Part shown: one piece after another, positions 1 through 8,675 of the stretch
Layout: every line of letters begins with the position of its first letter
Numbering within the stretch: the stretch's first letter is position 1
Source of the DNA: Collinsella aerofaciens
GTDB taxonomy: Bacteria; Actinomycetota; Coriobacteriia; Coriobacteriales; Coriobacteriaceae
Direction of reading: 5' to 3'
Assembly: GCA_008680965.1 (NCBI GenBank)
Contig: NAKE01000001.1
Location: forward strand, 1,860,001-1,924,000
DNA: 64,000 nt
Notes under the pieces: generated by a model
Seen by the model: only the letters and a program-made list of their open reading frames with translations
Told to the model about the DNA's origin: nothing
Database searches by the model: none
Translations under genes and position numbers: made by a program

Positions 1-1
1 A

Positions 2-1171
2 GCCGGCAAGACCCGAAACGTCCTCAAGCCCAACCTGCTGCAAATGAACGCAAGCTACATCGTGCTCGACACCAAAGGCACGCTCTGTCGCGAAGTGGGA
101 CCCGTGCTGGCAGCCCACGGTTACCGCGTGCAATGTCTCAACTTCGCCGACCTCAACACCGTCCCGGCCCTTGCGCCCGGCATCGAGCGCTGCGGCTACA
201 ACCCCCTGAGGCACATTCGCCGCAAGGCGGACGGCAGGCCCAACCAGCAGGACATCCTCTCGGCGGCAAAGGCCATCTGCCCCATCGAGGACAACAACCA
301 GCCTTTTTGGGATCATGCGGCGGCAAACCTGCTGTCGTGTCTTATCGCCTACGTCACCGAACAGCTAACCGCCGACGAGCAGACGATCAGCTCGGTCATC
401 AAGCTGATCGAGCACCTGCAGGACGGTGCCACGGGTCGATTGTTTGACGACCTGATCACGACCGACCCCCAAAGCTATGCCCTCTCGCTATGGCGGCGCT
501 ACGCCATTACGCAAAATGCCGAGCGCATGCACGCGAGCATCGTCGGTATCCTTGCCGAAAAGGTCATGTGTCTGGGATTCGACGGTGCGGCACAGCTCTA
601 TCGTGAGTGCCATCAGGTGGGCTTCGCTTCCATGGGACACACCCCCTGCGCCCTGTTTGTAACCGTGAGCGATATTGACCGCAATCTCGATCCGCTGACC
701 GGCCTCTTTATTTCGCAGGCGTTTATGGGCCTCATTCGTGAGGCCGATAGGCAGCCCGATGGCAGCCTGCCCGTGCCCGTGCGCTTTATGCTCGATGACT
801 TCGCAAATCTGCAGATCCCCCAGATCGACAACGTGCTCTCGATTATCCGAAGCCGCAACATCTGGGCAACGCTGCTGCTGCAGTCGACCAACCAGCTCGA
901 TGCGCTCTATGGCGAGGCACGCGCACGCTCCATCATGGGCAACTGCGACACGCATCTGGTGCTGGCGTTCCAGGATCCCGAGAGTGCCCGGGTGTTTTCC
1001 GACCGCGCCGACGCGCTGCCCAGCACGCTCATGGCGACGCCGATCGATCGCTCGTGGCTCTTTGTACGCGGTCGCACTCCCGAACAGGTCGAGCGCTTTA
1101 GGCTCGAAGACCATCCGCTCTACGGGGAGCTGCCCGAGGCGCAGCGAGGCCATGCGGAGGCCGAGATCTAG
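2..1171 (+). CDS. VirD4/TraG-family type IV coupling protein, 5' end missing
   Basis: The gene enters from the left edge of the window. Its first visible codons read AGKTRNVLKPNLLQ, the end of a Walker A loop with the GKTR..KPN signature of VirD4/TraG coupling ATPases, so roughly the N-terminal membrane part and the first Walker residues lie outside. A Walker B-like stretch (RFMLDDFANL) and the following TraG/TraM-recognition region (NIWATLLLQSTNQL, LVLAFQDPESA) are present. Coupling proteins bring relaxosome DNA to a conjugative secretion channel at the inner membrane. An ATG at 44 is internal, not the start. The protein ends just before the pgi terminator, so this is probably the right border of an integrated or conjugative element. 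Family call is solid; the element type cannot be seen. Confidence 0.85.
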   Translation, partial: AGKTRNVLKPNLLQMNASYIVLDTKGTLCREVGPVLAAHGYRVQCLNFADLNTVPALAPGIERCGYNPLRHIRRKADGRPNQQDILSAAKAICPIEDNNQPFWDHAAANLLSCLIAYVTEQLTADEQTISSVIKLIEHLQDGATGRLFDDLITTDPQSYALSLWRRYAITQNAERMHASIVGILAEKVMCLGFDGAAQLYRECHQVGFASMGHTPCALFVTVSDIDRNLDPLTGLFISQAFMGLIREADRQPDGSLPVPVRFMLDDFANLQIPQIDNVLSIIRSRNIWATLLLQSTNQLDALYGEARARSIMGNCDTHLVLAFQDPESARVFSDRADALPSTLMATPIDRSWLFVRGRTPEQVERFRLEDHPLYGELPEAQRGHAEAEI

Positions 1172-1248
1172 GCGCAGGGTTCTCGCAGCGCGCGGCGCCC
1201 CGGCAATGTTCCACAAAGGCCGTGCGCCCCGGGACCACGGCAAAGCAA

Positions 1249-1280
1249 AGGGGCCCGCATCCGATAGGATACGGGCCCCT
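1249..1280 (-). terminator. Rho-independent terminator of pgi
   Basis: Two 12-nt arms (1249-1260 and 1269-1280) built around GGGGCCCG pair with one mismatch across an 8-nt loop. On the minus strand the hairpin follows the pgi stop by about 30 nt and is trailed by CCCTTTGCTTTG, a modest T-rich tail. Confidence 0.75.
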
Positions 1281-1312
1281 GACTATAAGGCGCGATGCGT
1301 TAACAGCAGCGA

Positions 1313-3007
1313 CTACTTGCGATGCGCGCGGTAGAACTCGATGAGCGCCTGGGTCGAAGCGTCCTGCTCGGCCTTGGCGGCGTCGTCGTGGAAGGCCGGG
1401 GTAATCTGCTTGGCAAGCTGCTTGCCCAGCTCGACGCCCCACTGGTCGTAGGAGTCGATGCCCCAGACCGTGCCCTCGACAAACGTGATGTGCTCGTACA
1501 GGGCGATGAGCTCGCCGAGCGCAAACGGGGTCAGCGTGTCGCCAAAGATCGAGGTCGTCGGGCGGTTGCCCTCAAAGCAACGGGCCGGGACGATCTGCTC
1601 GGGCGTGCCCTCGGCACGAACCTCGTCGGCCGTCTTGCCAAAGGCGAGCGCCTTGGTCTGGGCCAGGAAGTTGCCCAGGAACAGCTCATGCACGTCCTGG
1701 CCGCTATCGGTCGCAGGGTTGGCAGTATTGGCGAAGGCGATAAAGTCGGCCGGGACCACCACGGTGCCCTGGTGCAGCAGCTGGTAGAAGGCGTGCTGAC
1801 CGTTGGTGCCGGGCTCGCCCCAGAAGATCTCACCGGTATCGGAGGTCACGGCGCTGCCGTCCCAGCGGACGTGCTTGCCGTTGGACTCCATGGTGAGCTG
1901 CTGCAGGTAGGCCGGGAAACGATGCAGGTACTGGCAGTACGGAAGTACGGCGTGGCTCTTGGAACCGAAGAAGTTGACGTACCAGACGTTGAGCAGGCCC
2001 ATCAGCGCGACGGCGTTGTTCTCGAGCGGGGTGTTGCAGAAGTACTCGTCGATGGCGTGGAAGCCCTCGAGGAACTGCTGGAAGCGCTCGGGGCCGAGCA
2101 CGACGATCAGCGACAGGCCCACGGCGGAGTCAACGGAATAACGGCCGCCGACCCAGTTCCAGAAACCGAAGGCGTTGGCGGGGTCGATACCGAAGGCCTC
2201 AACCTTCTCGAGTGCGGTGGAGACAGCGACGAAGTGCTTTGCCACGGCCTCGGCGTTCTGCTCATCGGAGCCGTCGATGGCGCCCTGAGCCTTGAGCTGC
2301 TCGAGCATCCAGGTCTTGACCTCGCGGGCGTTGGTGAGGGTCTCGAGCGTGGTGAAGGTCTTGGAGACGATGATCACAAGCGTGGTCTCGGGGTCCAGGC
2401 CCTTGAGCTTCTCTGCCTGATCGTTGGGGTCGATGTTGGAGATGTAGCGGCAATCGATACCGGCGTCGGCATAGGGACGCAGGGCCTCGTACGCCATGAC
2501 CGGGCCCAGGTCGGAGCCGCCGATGCCAATGGACACCAGGTGCTCGATCTTCTTGCCGGTAACGCCCTTCCACTCACCGGAGCGCACACGCTCGGCGAAG
2601 GCGTACATGCGGTCGAGGACCTCGTGCACGTCGGCGACAACGTCCTGGCCGTCGACGACGAGCTGCCCCTTCTCGCTAGCCGGGCGGCGCAGCGCGGTGT
2701 GCAGGACGGCACGGTCCTCGGTGGTGTTGATGTGCTCGCCGGAGAACATGGCGTCACGGCGCTCCTCGAGCTTCACCTCGCGGGCAAGATCGCACAGCAG
2801 CTTGACGGTCTCGTCGGTCACCAGGTTCTTGGACAGGTCGAAGTGCAGGTCACCGGCGTCAAAGCTCAGCTTGTTCACACGCTCGGGATCGGCGGCGAAC
2901 CAGGCCTTGAGGTCGATACCCTCGGCCTCGAGCTTCTCCTGATGAGCCTCGAGCGCCTTCCAAGCGTCAGTCGACGTGGCGTCGATAGGTGCGGCAACAG
3001 TTGCCAT
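1313..3007 (-). CDS. pgi: Glucose-6-phosphate isomerase
   Basis: Converts glucose-6-phosphate to fructose-6-phosphate in the cytosol. The 564-residue product has the long-form PGI length. It shows the phosphate-binding GIGGSDLGP, the GGRYSVDSAVG segment with the usual SIS-domain contacts, and the GEPGTNGQHAFYQLLHQG block with the conserved catalytic-region residues. The start is the ATG at 3007 (MATVAAPIDA), preceded by GAGGAGG at a normal distance; the reading frame stays open about 130 nt further upstream but without a better ribosome site. It stands alone on the minus strand with its own terminator. It supplies the upper-glycolysis step that complements gapA-pgk-tpiA-gpmI later in the window. 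Confidence 0.97.
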   Translation of the reverse strand: MATVAAPIDATSTDAWKALEAHQEKLEAEGIDLKAWFAADPERVNKLSFDAGDLHFDLSKNLVTDETVKLLCDLAREVKLEERRDAMFSGEHINTTEDRAVLHTALRRPASEKGQLVVDGQDVVADVHEVLDRMYAFAERVRSGEWKGVTGKKIEHLVSIGIGGSDLGPVMAYEALRPYADAGIDCRYISNIDPNDQAEKLKGLDPETTLVIIVSKTFTTLETLTNAREVKTWMLEQLKAQGAIDGSDEQNAEAVAKHFVAVSTALEKVEAFGIDPANAFGFWNWVGGRYSVDSAVGLSLIVVLGPERFQQFLEGFHAIDEYFCNTPLENNAVALMGLLNVWYVNFFGSKSHAVLPYCQYLHRFPAYLQQLTMESNGKHVRWDGSAVTSDTGEIFWGEPGTNGQHAFYQLLHQGTVVVPADFIAFANTANPATDSGQDVHELFLGNFLAQTKALAFGKTADEVRAEGTPEQIVPARCFEGNRPTTSIFGDTLTPFALGELIALYEHITFVEGTVWGIDSYDQWGVELGKQLAKQITPAFHDDAAKAEQDASTQALIEFYRAHRK

Positions 3008-3131
3008 AAAGTCCTCCTCAGCATACGGGCGCACACCTCCATGCACGCCCGGATATTCAGATATCTCTATTCTAGCGCAGGTCAAGACTGCAATCAGCGA
3101 GCGTTGCCAATCGGCCCCCAAACGGCGACCG

Positions 3132-3150
3132 ACCAAAAAGGGACAGGTTT
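3132..3150 (+). repeat. 19-bp direct repeat, left copy
   Basis: The sequence ACCAAAAAGGGACAGGTTT occurs here and again, identical and in the same orientation, at 3867-3885. The two copies bracket the truncated dehydrogenase-like gene at 3209-3784. Confidence 0.85.
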
Positions 3151-3208
3151 ATTTTGGCAGGTCAAACGCTTTACCAATCAAAAATAACCCATCCCTTTAT
3201 GGCAATTA

Positions 3209-3784
3209 TTAGGCCGCAGCGCACACACTGCCGAGCAACTCACGCAGAGGAGACCCGATGCCCTCCAGCAGCTCGGGCGCGATGATGGCAAAAACGGGAG
3301 CCTCGCCGGCTCCCACCGTAGCGGGCACCTTGCCCTCCGAGACAATGCATCCATAAGGGACAAAACCGTCTTCGCCGGCATCGAACGACGCCATGCGACG
3401 CGCGAGTTCGCGCGCAAAGCCAGCAGTATCGGCATCGCCAATCGCCAATACAAAGTCCACCCCTTCGTCGGTCGCCAGGGCCACGGCTTCGTCGATCAGC
3501 TCGTCTCCCCCGTCGCCCTCAACCGAGCCGCAGCGGAAAAGCACGCGCTCGAGCAGAGCTCGATCAAGCGAGCCGAGTGCCGCCGAGACAAGCTCATCAC
3601 GCGTGTGCTTGTCGCCTCCCAGCACGACCAGTGCCTTAGTGCCGCCATAGTGGGCAACCAATCGCCCGCACCAGCGAGCCACATCCCCATCCGCAACCAA
3701 GCGTGTCGGCATACCAAACCCATAATTGACCATCTTTCCCACAACCCTTCCGTGCGTATAGGCGGTATCGATTGTTAGGCTCAT
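3209..3784 (-). CDS. Truncated iron-containing alcohol dehydrogenase-like protein
   Basis: About 191 residues that resemble only the N-terminal nucleotide-binding half of Fe-ADH-family proteins: MVNYGFGMPTRLV, a GGTKALVVLGGDK loop, an 'E..GGDELIDEAV' segment and FVLAIGDADTAGFA in the place where the family has its glycine-rich NAD(P)-binding turn (usually VGGGSxxD). The usual length is about 390, and the C-terminal metal-binding histidine half is absent. The glycine-rich turn is degenerate (GDADTAG), so dinucleotide binding is doubtful. The start is uncertain: ATG 3784 is given, ATG 3733 (MVNYGF) fits the family start better, and neither has a strong ribosome site. It lies between identical 19-bp direct repeats. 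It may be a decaying or repurposed paralogue. Confidence 0.55.
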   Translation of the reverse strand: MSLTIDTAYTHGRVVGKMVNYGFGMPTRLVADGDVARWCGRLVAHYGGTKALVVLGGDKHTRDELVSAALGSLDRALLERVLFRCGSVEGDGGDELIDEAVALATDEGVDFVLAIGDADTAGFARELARRMASFDAGEDGFVPYGCIVSEGKVPATVGAGEAPVFAIIAPELLEGIGSPLRELLGSVCAAA

Positions 3785-3866
3785 GCTACGAAGCAAGGTT
3801 TTCCGAGCTGTTTCGCACTCTTTAGAGCTGCGTTAAAAAACCCGATGCAGCCGCACGACCATACCT

Positions 3867-3885
3867 ACCAAAAAGGGACAGGTTT
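3867..3885 (+). repeat. 19-bp direct repeat, right copy
   Basis: Identical to 3132-3150 and in the same orientation, 735 bp apart. This copy lies just upstream of the SOS-type operator and start of the Y-family polymerase gene. Confidence 0.85.
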
Positions 3886-3913
3886 TGACGATGTCCGGAC
3901 GAGCGGGTATTAT

Positions 3914-3927
3914 CGAACAAGTATTCG
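3914..3927 (+). promoter_or_regulatory. Putative LexA (SOS) box for the polymerase/YolD pair
   Basis: CGAACAAGTATTCG reads, on the other strand, CGAATACTTGTTCG. This differs at one position from the Gram-positive/actinobacterial LexA consensus CGAAC-N4-GTTCG. It sits about 30 nt upstream of the GTG start of an error-prone polymerase, exactly the kind of gene under SOS control. Inference from motif and context. Confidence 0.6.
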
Positions 3928-3956
3928 ATAAGAACATGTGTTTGATGGGAGGACGC

Positions 3957-5462
3957 GTGGGACACGAGCGTCACACCTATATCTGCATCGACCTCAAGAC
4001 GTTCTACGCCAGCGTCGAATGCGTCGACCGCGGTCTCGACCCGCTCACCACCAACCTGGTCGTTGCCGACGAATCGCGCGGGCGCACGACCATCTGCCTT
4101 GCCATCACACAGGCCATGAAAGACCTCGGAATCCATAACCGCTGTCGCCTGTTCGAGATTCCCGACGGTATCGACTACATCAAGGCCGTACCGCGCATGC
4201 AGCACTACATGGAGGTGTCGGCGCAAATCTACGGTATCTATCTGGAATTCGTCAGCCCACAGGACGTGCACGTCTACTCCATCGACGAATGCTTTATCGA
4301 CGTGACGCCCTATCTGGACCTCTATCACACCGACGCTGAAGGCTTCGCCTGCATGTTGCGCGACGAGGTCCTGGCGCGCACCGGCATCACGGCAACGGTT
4401 GGCATCGGCCCCAACCTATTCCAGGCCAAGGTGGCACTCGACATTACCGCCAAGCACGTACCCAGCCGCATCGGCATACTCGATGACGAGACCTTTCGCA
4501 AGGAGATCTGGCCCCATCGCCCCATCACCGACATCTGGGGCATTGGGCCCGGCGTGGCAGCACGACTCGAAAAATACGGCGTCTACGATCTGATGGGCGT
4601 CGCGGCGCTCGACGAAAACCTGCTCTACGACGAGCTCGGCGTCAATGCCGAGTATCTTATCGACCACGCCTTTGGGCGCGAGCCGACAACTATCGCCGAT
4701 ATTCAGGCCTATCGCCCGCAGGCAACCTCAACTACCACAGGACAGGTGCTCTCGAAAGGCTATGCCTATGAACAGGCCTACACCGTCTTGCGCGAGATGG
4801 TCGACAACGCTGTGCTGGACTTAGTCGATAAGCACGTGGTGTGCAACAGTATCTCGCTCTTTGTAGGCTACGCGAGCGAGCGCGCCGACATACGCCGCCT
4901 CGACGCCAGCGGCACAGCACAATATGTAGACGGATGCGGGCATTTGCGTTCGAGCACGTCGAGCATCGAACCCGCCGCAACCGACGGCCCCGAGCTCACG
5001 CCCCGCGCGCCCAAGCCCGTCCAACGCGACGACGAACGCCGACGTTTGGTGCGAGAGGCACAGGCGATTGACGGCATCTTTGTGGGCGAACACGGCGGCA
5101 AGCCGCGTGGTGGCTATGCCGCGCTCTTTGCGCACTCCAACGCCTCGCGCAAGCTGCCCGAGCGCACCAATTCGTTTAAGAAGATCATGGGCTATTTCGA
5201 TGAGCTCTGGGCGCAGACTGTCGATCCCAAACGACCGGTCAAGCGCATCAACCTGGGATTTGGCAACCTCATGCCCGAGGAATTTACCACTATCGACCTG
5301 TTCAGCGATGTTAAGGCCGATGAGCGCGAGCGCGACCTGGCGCGCGCTGTCCTGGCCGTGAAGGGCAAGTACGGCAAGAACGCGCTCGTCAAGGGATTAA
5401 GCTTCACCGCCGGCGCCACCGCACGCGAACGCAACGATCAGGTAGGAGGACATCGTGCCTAA
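3957..5462 (+). CDS. Y-family DNA polymerase (UmuC/DinB/UvrX type)
   Basis: Translesion DNA polymerase of 501 residues. The palm motif DLKTFYASVECVDRGLDP and the catalytic YSIDECFIDVT (acidic pair) are intact. A helix-hairpin-helix region (DIWGIGPGVAARLEKYGV) and a C-terminal little-finger domain follow. It is longer than typical UvrX-type proteins (about 410), mainly through a charged, low-complexity insert around residues 320-390. The start is GTG 3957 because GGGAGGA lies 5 nt before it; TTG 3885 and ATG 3891 upstream lack this. It overlaps the yolD-like gene by 8 nt, the arrangement of the Firmicutes uvrX-yolD operons, and has a LexA-like box upstream. Likely DNA-damage inducible. Confidence 0.93.
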   Translation: MGHERHTYICIDLKTFYASVECVDRGLDPLTTNLVVADESRGRTTICLAITQAMKDLGIHNRCRLFEIPDGIDYIKAVPRMQHYMEVSAQIYGIYLEFVSPQDVHVYSIDECFIDVTPYLDLYHTDAEGFACMLRDEVLARTGITATVGIGPNLFQAKVALDITAKHVPSRIGILDDETFRKEIWPHRPITDIWGIGPGVAARLEKYGVYDLMGVAALDENLLYDELGVNAEYLIDHAFGREPTTIADIQAYRPQATSTTTGQVLSKGYAYEQAYTVLREMVDNAVLDLVDKHVVCNSISLFVGYASERADIRRLDASGTAQYVDGCGHLRSSTSSIEPAATDGPELTPRAPKPVQRDDERRRLVREAQAIDGIFVGEHGGKPRGGYAALFAHSNASRKLPERTNSFKKIMGYFDELWAQTVDPKRPVKRINLGFGNLMPEEFTTIDLFSDVKADERERDLARAVLAVKGKYGKNALVKGLSFTAGATARERNDQVGGHRA

Positions 5463-5880
5463 GTCCCAACAACAGCCGATGCGGCCACCGACGCCTTTTG
5501 AACGTCTAGCGGACCCCGAGGGAAGACGTCGCTCCTCCGACCCCAAGCTCACCGCCAACGGCGCCGTCCGCGCCGGCCGTGCCGCGCAGTTTATGCCCTT
5601 TGCCGCCCTCACGGGATACTACGAGCTCGTGCGCAAACAAGAAATCACTGTTGAGCCCAAATGCGAACTCACGGAAGAAAATGCCCTCGAGCTTTCAAAA
5701 AAGCTCGAGGGCCTCAAACGTGGCGACTTGGTTCGTGTCACCTATTACGATACGTACGGCTATCGCGCTCGCACGGGCATCCTTGATGAAGTGCTCCCTG
5801 CGTTCAAGCTGCTCAAACTCAGGGATATCGCCATCAACTTCGACGATATCCAAGGCATCGAGCTGCGTGGTCGAGCCTAG
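5455..5880 (+). CDS. YolD-like family protein
   Basis: A 141-residue protein. Its AAQFMPFAALTGYYELVRKQ block and the later RVTYYDTYGYRARTGILDEV strand region match the YolD-like family, small partners encoded next to UvrX-type Y-family polymerases. The GTG start at 5455 has AGGAGGA immediately upstream and lies inside the end of the polymerase gene, so translation is probably coupled. The stop shares the CTAG tetranucleotide with the stop of the converging surface-protein gene. The N-terminal 40 residues are proline/arginine-rich and probably disordered. Function within the family is not well defined; a role with the polymerase is inferred from pairing. Confidence 0.85.
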   Translation: MPKSQQQPMRPPTPFERLADPEGRRRSSDPKLTANGAVRAGRAAQFMPFAALTGYYELVRKQEITVEPKCELTEENALELSKKLEGLKRGDLVRVTYYDTYGYRARTGILDEVLPAFKLLKLRDIAINFDDIQGIELRGRA

Positions 5881-8402
5881 CGACGAGAACGCTTGCGCAA
5901 GACGAGAGCAATGCCAAGCACTGTGGCAGCTGCAACCAGCAATCCCAAGACAAGCGTGAGGGTCGAGTCGCCAGCGTGAGGCAGCGAGCCGTCCTTCGGA
6001 GTCTTCTTGGTGGTCGTCGAAACGGTCGTCGTGGTGCTGCTCGACTGGTCATTGCCGCCCGTCTGGCTGCCACCAGGCTGATCGCCGCCACCCGGCTGCG
6101 AAGGATCGGTGGGTTCCGTCGGATCCGGAGTACCGGGATCAATCGGATTCTCCGAATTCTCCTTGCGCTGGATCCAAACCTGGCAGCCATAGAACGGGTT
6201 GGCAGTACCGAGGCACAGGCCCTGATCGGTAACGGCAAAGGTGCGCAGACCATGGTTGTACGGATCGTTAAAGCCGTTAGTCGTCAGCGTCGTAAAGTTC
6301 ACGCCGTCCTCGGTCACATACATATCAAAGCCGCGCTCGGCATCGCGCAGGTAGTACATGCACGTAAGGACACTCTGCAGCTTCTTGAGGTTCTCCTCGC
6401 TCAGCAGCTTATCGAGCGCATCCTGAATATCGCCCGGCAGCTCGGTGCCATAGGCATCCTCGTACTGCTGCTTCAGGCTCTCATAGCTATCGAGCATGTC
6501 CTGATACTGGTCGGCAAAGGACTTGAAGTACGCGATCTCGCCATCGATCTTCTGGACATAAGCGGCGTCGTCCTCAACGTCCTGGGACATCGTCGCGGCC
6601 TGCTCGCAAAGGTCGCCCGCGGCATCCTCCAGCGCATCGCTCAGGTCGCCAAAGCCCTTAGCGACCTCGGTCTTCTCGTCATCGACCTCGACGGCCTCAG
6701 CCTTCTCGTCATCGACCTCGACGGCCTCGTTTGAATCATCGTCCGCAAGCGTGTTAGCGGGAACGATGGGGTCGTCAGGCGATTTCTTGTCGAGCAGGTG
6801 ATCGAGCAGGTCCCTAAGGCGCTGAACCTGAGAGTTCCACTCCTCGGGCGTCATATCGATAATGTCGCCATTGGAGAACTGGCCGATCGGCTCAAGCAGG
6901 CTCGCGGTATCAAAGGTACCGATATACAGCTTGCCGTCGAACTTCTGCATGCGCCAAATGTACTGGTTCTCGTTTCGGCCAAAGCCCGAAGCCAGGCCGG
7001 AAATACCGCCCTTGGGGAACATGACGGTGGGATCGCCAACGACAAGATCCATGTCCTCGTTCTTGTCCATGCGATAGATGTTGACCGACTGCTCAAGATT
7101 GGCATTCACAAACGAGCAGTCAACGCCGCCCATGCCGCTCTTGCCGCCCTCTTCGGTGTTGGATTTGTTGAACAGGATGCGCTCGAGGGCAATCTCCTCG
7201 TCGTTATATTCACCGATATAGAGGTAGTCGTTGTAGACGATGAGGTTGGCAGCACCAGAACGGGTGCGGGCAGGATCGATGCCAAAGCAGTACTTTGCAC
7301 CGTCCGCCTTATCGCCAACAACGGGAGTCCACGAATAGCTGCCGTCGGCGTTCTTGTCGCCACGGACCATGGCGAACGACTGCATGGAATTATCATCGGG
7401 AGCGTTCTCAGGCGTACCGGTGCAGATGGTCGCATAGAGATGGCCATTGTACGAGACCATATCCCAAGTGGCGCCGCCGTAGATGCTGTCCTTATAGCGA
7501 ATCGCCGGATAGCCAAACAGCGTGCCCGAGTTGGCAATCTCGGTGAAGCTGTCCTGGCCCTTCGACGGGTCAGACGACGTCAGGATTGTCGACACAAAGT
7601 TACCGGCCGCGTCTTTACCCACATTACTGATGACGAGCTGGCCATCATGGACGCACATGCCGCGGATACCGGTAGAAATGCCCTGCTTGTAGGCAGCACC
7701 GTAATCCTGCATGCTCGAAAGGCCCTTATAGACAACTTTGAACTCGTCCGTCTTAGGATCGATCTCATATACAGCAGGCAGGCCGCTTTTGCCGCCATTG
7801 GTTCTGACGCTGCCGCAGAAATAAAGCTTGCCCTTATAGCTCACGGCATTGCGGAACAAAGGAGCGACGCCGTTGAGCGAATCAGAGAGCAGCAGCTTGG
7901 TCTCACCGGTCTTGGTATTGATCTTGACCAAGATGCCGCCGCTGTCCTTGTCGGCCGTGCCGTCCTCCTTCTGCTGTCCATAGAAGAACGTGCCGTTAAA
8001 CATGGCCTCCAGCGTCAGGCGCATGGTCTCGGCATCAAAGGAATCGCCCAGCGTGCCGTTCATGAGCGTCAGTGTGTTGCCCATCGCCGCATAGCAGGTG
8101 CCCACATAAAGCCAGTCACCATAGCTCGCAGCCGCCCAAGTGTAGCTCTGGCCGCGATCGCCTTCGTTGTTGGCCGTGTTACCATCGGCGCCCGGAACGG
8201 CAACGGCACCGTTACCCTGGTAGTCGACGATACCATCCGGCTGCGACGTTCCTACCGTAGGATGCGAGAGCTTCTCAAAGGAATATCCATTTCCCGCATT
8301 GTAGGTAACGGCACCCGAAGCGTCTTCGGCATGCGCCGGCAGCGGCGATACCAAGATAGCGGCAAGCGCTGCCACCAAGCCAAGTGCTCCCACTCGTCTC
8401 AT
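5877..8402 (-). CDS. Sortase-anchored cell-surface protein (LPHAG), beta-propeller-like
   Basis: An 841-residue exported protein. It has a signal peptide (MRRVGALGLVAALAAILVSP then AHA), a large middle region rich in 'YNGHLYATICTG', 'YKGKLYFCGSV', 'YNDYLYIGEYN'-type strands that suggests a repeated propeller-like fold, an acidic linker, a coiled-coil-prone region, and a Ser/Thr/Gly/Pro-rich stalk. The C-terminus is LPHAGD plus a hydrophobic helix plus RKRSRR, a variant LPxTG cell-wall sorting signal (T replaced by A). A 30-bp unit in the linker is tandemly duplicated (EAVEVDDEK repeat). The start is an ATG with GGGGAGG upstream. No sortase gene is in the window. Ligand unknown. Confidence 0.85.
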   Translation of the reverse strand: MRRVGALGLVAALAAILVSPLPAHAEDASGAVTYNAGNGYSFEKLSHPTVGTSQPDGIVDYQGNGAVAVPGADGNTANNEGDRGQSYTWAAASYGDWLYVGTCYAAMGNTLTLMNGTLGDSFDAETMRLTLEAMFNGTFFYGQQKEDGTADKDSGGILVKINTKTGETKLLLSDSLNGVAPLFRNAVSYKGKLYFCGSVRTNGGKSGLPAVYEIDPKTDEFKVVYKGLSSMQDYGAAYKQGISTGIRGMCVHDGQLVISNVGKDAAGNFVSTILTSSDPSKGQDSFTEIANSGTLFGYPAIRYKDSIYGGATWDMVSYNGHLYATICTGTPENAPDDNSMQSFAMVRGDKNADGSYSWTPVVGDKADGAKYCFGIDPARTRSGAANLIVYNDYLYIGEYNDEEIALERILFNKSNTEEGGKSGMGGVDCSFVNANLEQSVNIYRMDKNEDMDLVVGDPTVMFPKGGISGLASGFGRNENQYIWRMQKFDGKLYIGTFDTASLLEPIGQFSNGDIIDMTPEEWNSQVQRLRDLLDHLLDKKSPDDPIVPANTLADDDSNEAVEVDDEKAEAVEVDDEKTEVAKGFGDLSDALEDAAGDLCEQAATMSQDVEDDAAYVQKIDGEIAYFKSFADQYQDMLDSYESLKQQYEDAYGTELPGDIQDALDKLLSEENLKKLQSVLTCMYYLRDAERGFDMYVTEDGVNFTTLTTNGFNDPYNHGLRTFAVTDQGLCLGTANPFYGCQVWIQRKENSENPIDPGTPDPTEPTDPSQPGGGDQPGGSQTGGNDQSSSTTTTVSTTTKKTPKDGSLPHAGDSTLTLVLGLLVAAATVLGIALVLRKRSRR
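6672..6728. repeat. Tandem duplication of a 30-bp unit inside the surface-protein gene
   Basis: Two copies of the unit, identical over 27 bases (6672-6698 and 6702-6728), encode the acidic linker repeat EAVEVDDEK. The unit length is a multiple of three, so copy-number change would keep the frame. Confidence 0.9.
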
Positions 8403-8675
8403 AAGGCTATAACCTCCCCTGTCCTAAAGCCCAGCTTTAGCATTCTTCATTTCTGTCCACGGTTAATTGCAATCTGAGCACAGCAATAATCAGCGTATAA
8501 ATATACACCTGTAATTTTTTGGACGGGTTAATAGATGCTCGATTGGTAGCGAATTCCGCGCAAACCGTCACCAAACTCCACTTTTACCGCATCTAAAGGT
8601 TATTTTTTACGCAAATTTTTGGATGTCGATAGTCGCAATGAGCAGGAGGCCGGTATCCACCGGAGAGGGCAACGC
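8403..8675. other. Intergenic region upstream of the surface-protein gene
   Basis: About 270 nt, AT-richer than its surroundings (for example the TATAAATATACA stretch near 8500). It holds the promoter region of the surface-protein gene. I see no gene or strong hairpin in it. Confidence 0.6.

Noticed and set aside
1322..3187. Plus-strand open frame of 621 codons opposite pgi
   Set aside because: Mirror of the strongly supported pgi gene; no ribosome site or family.
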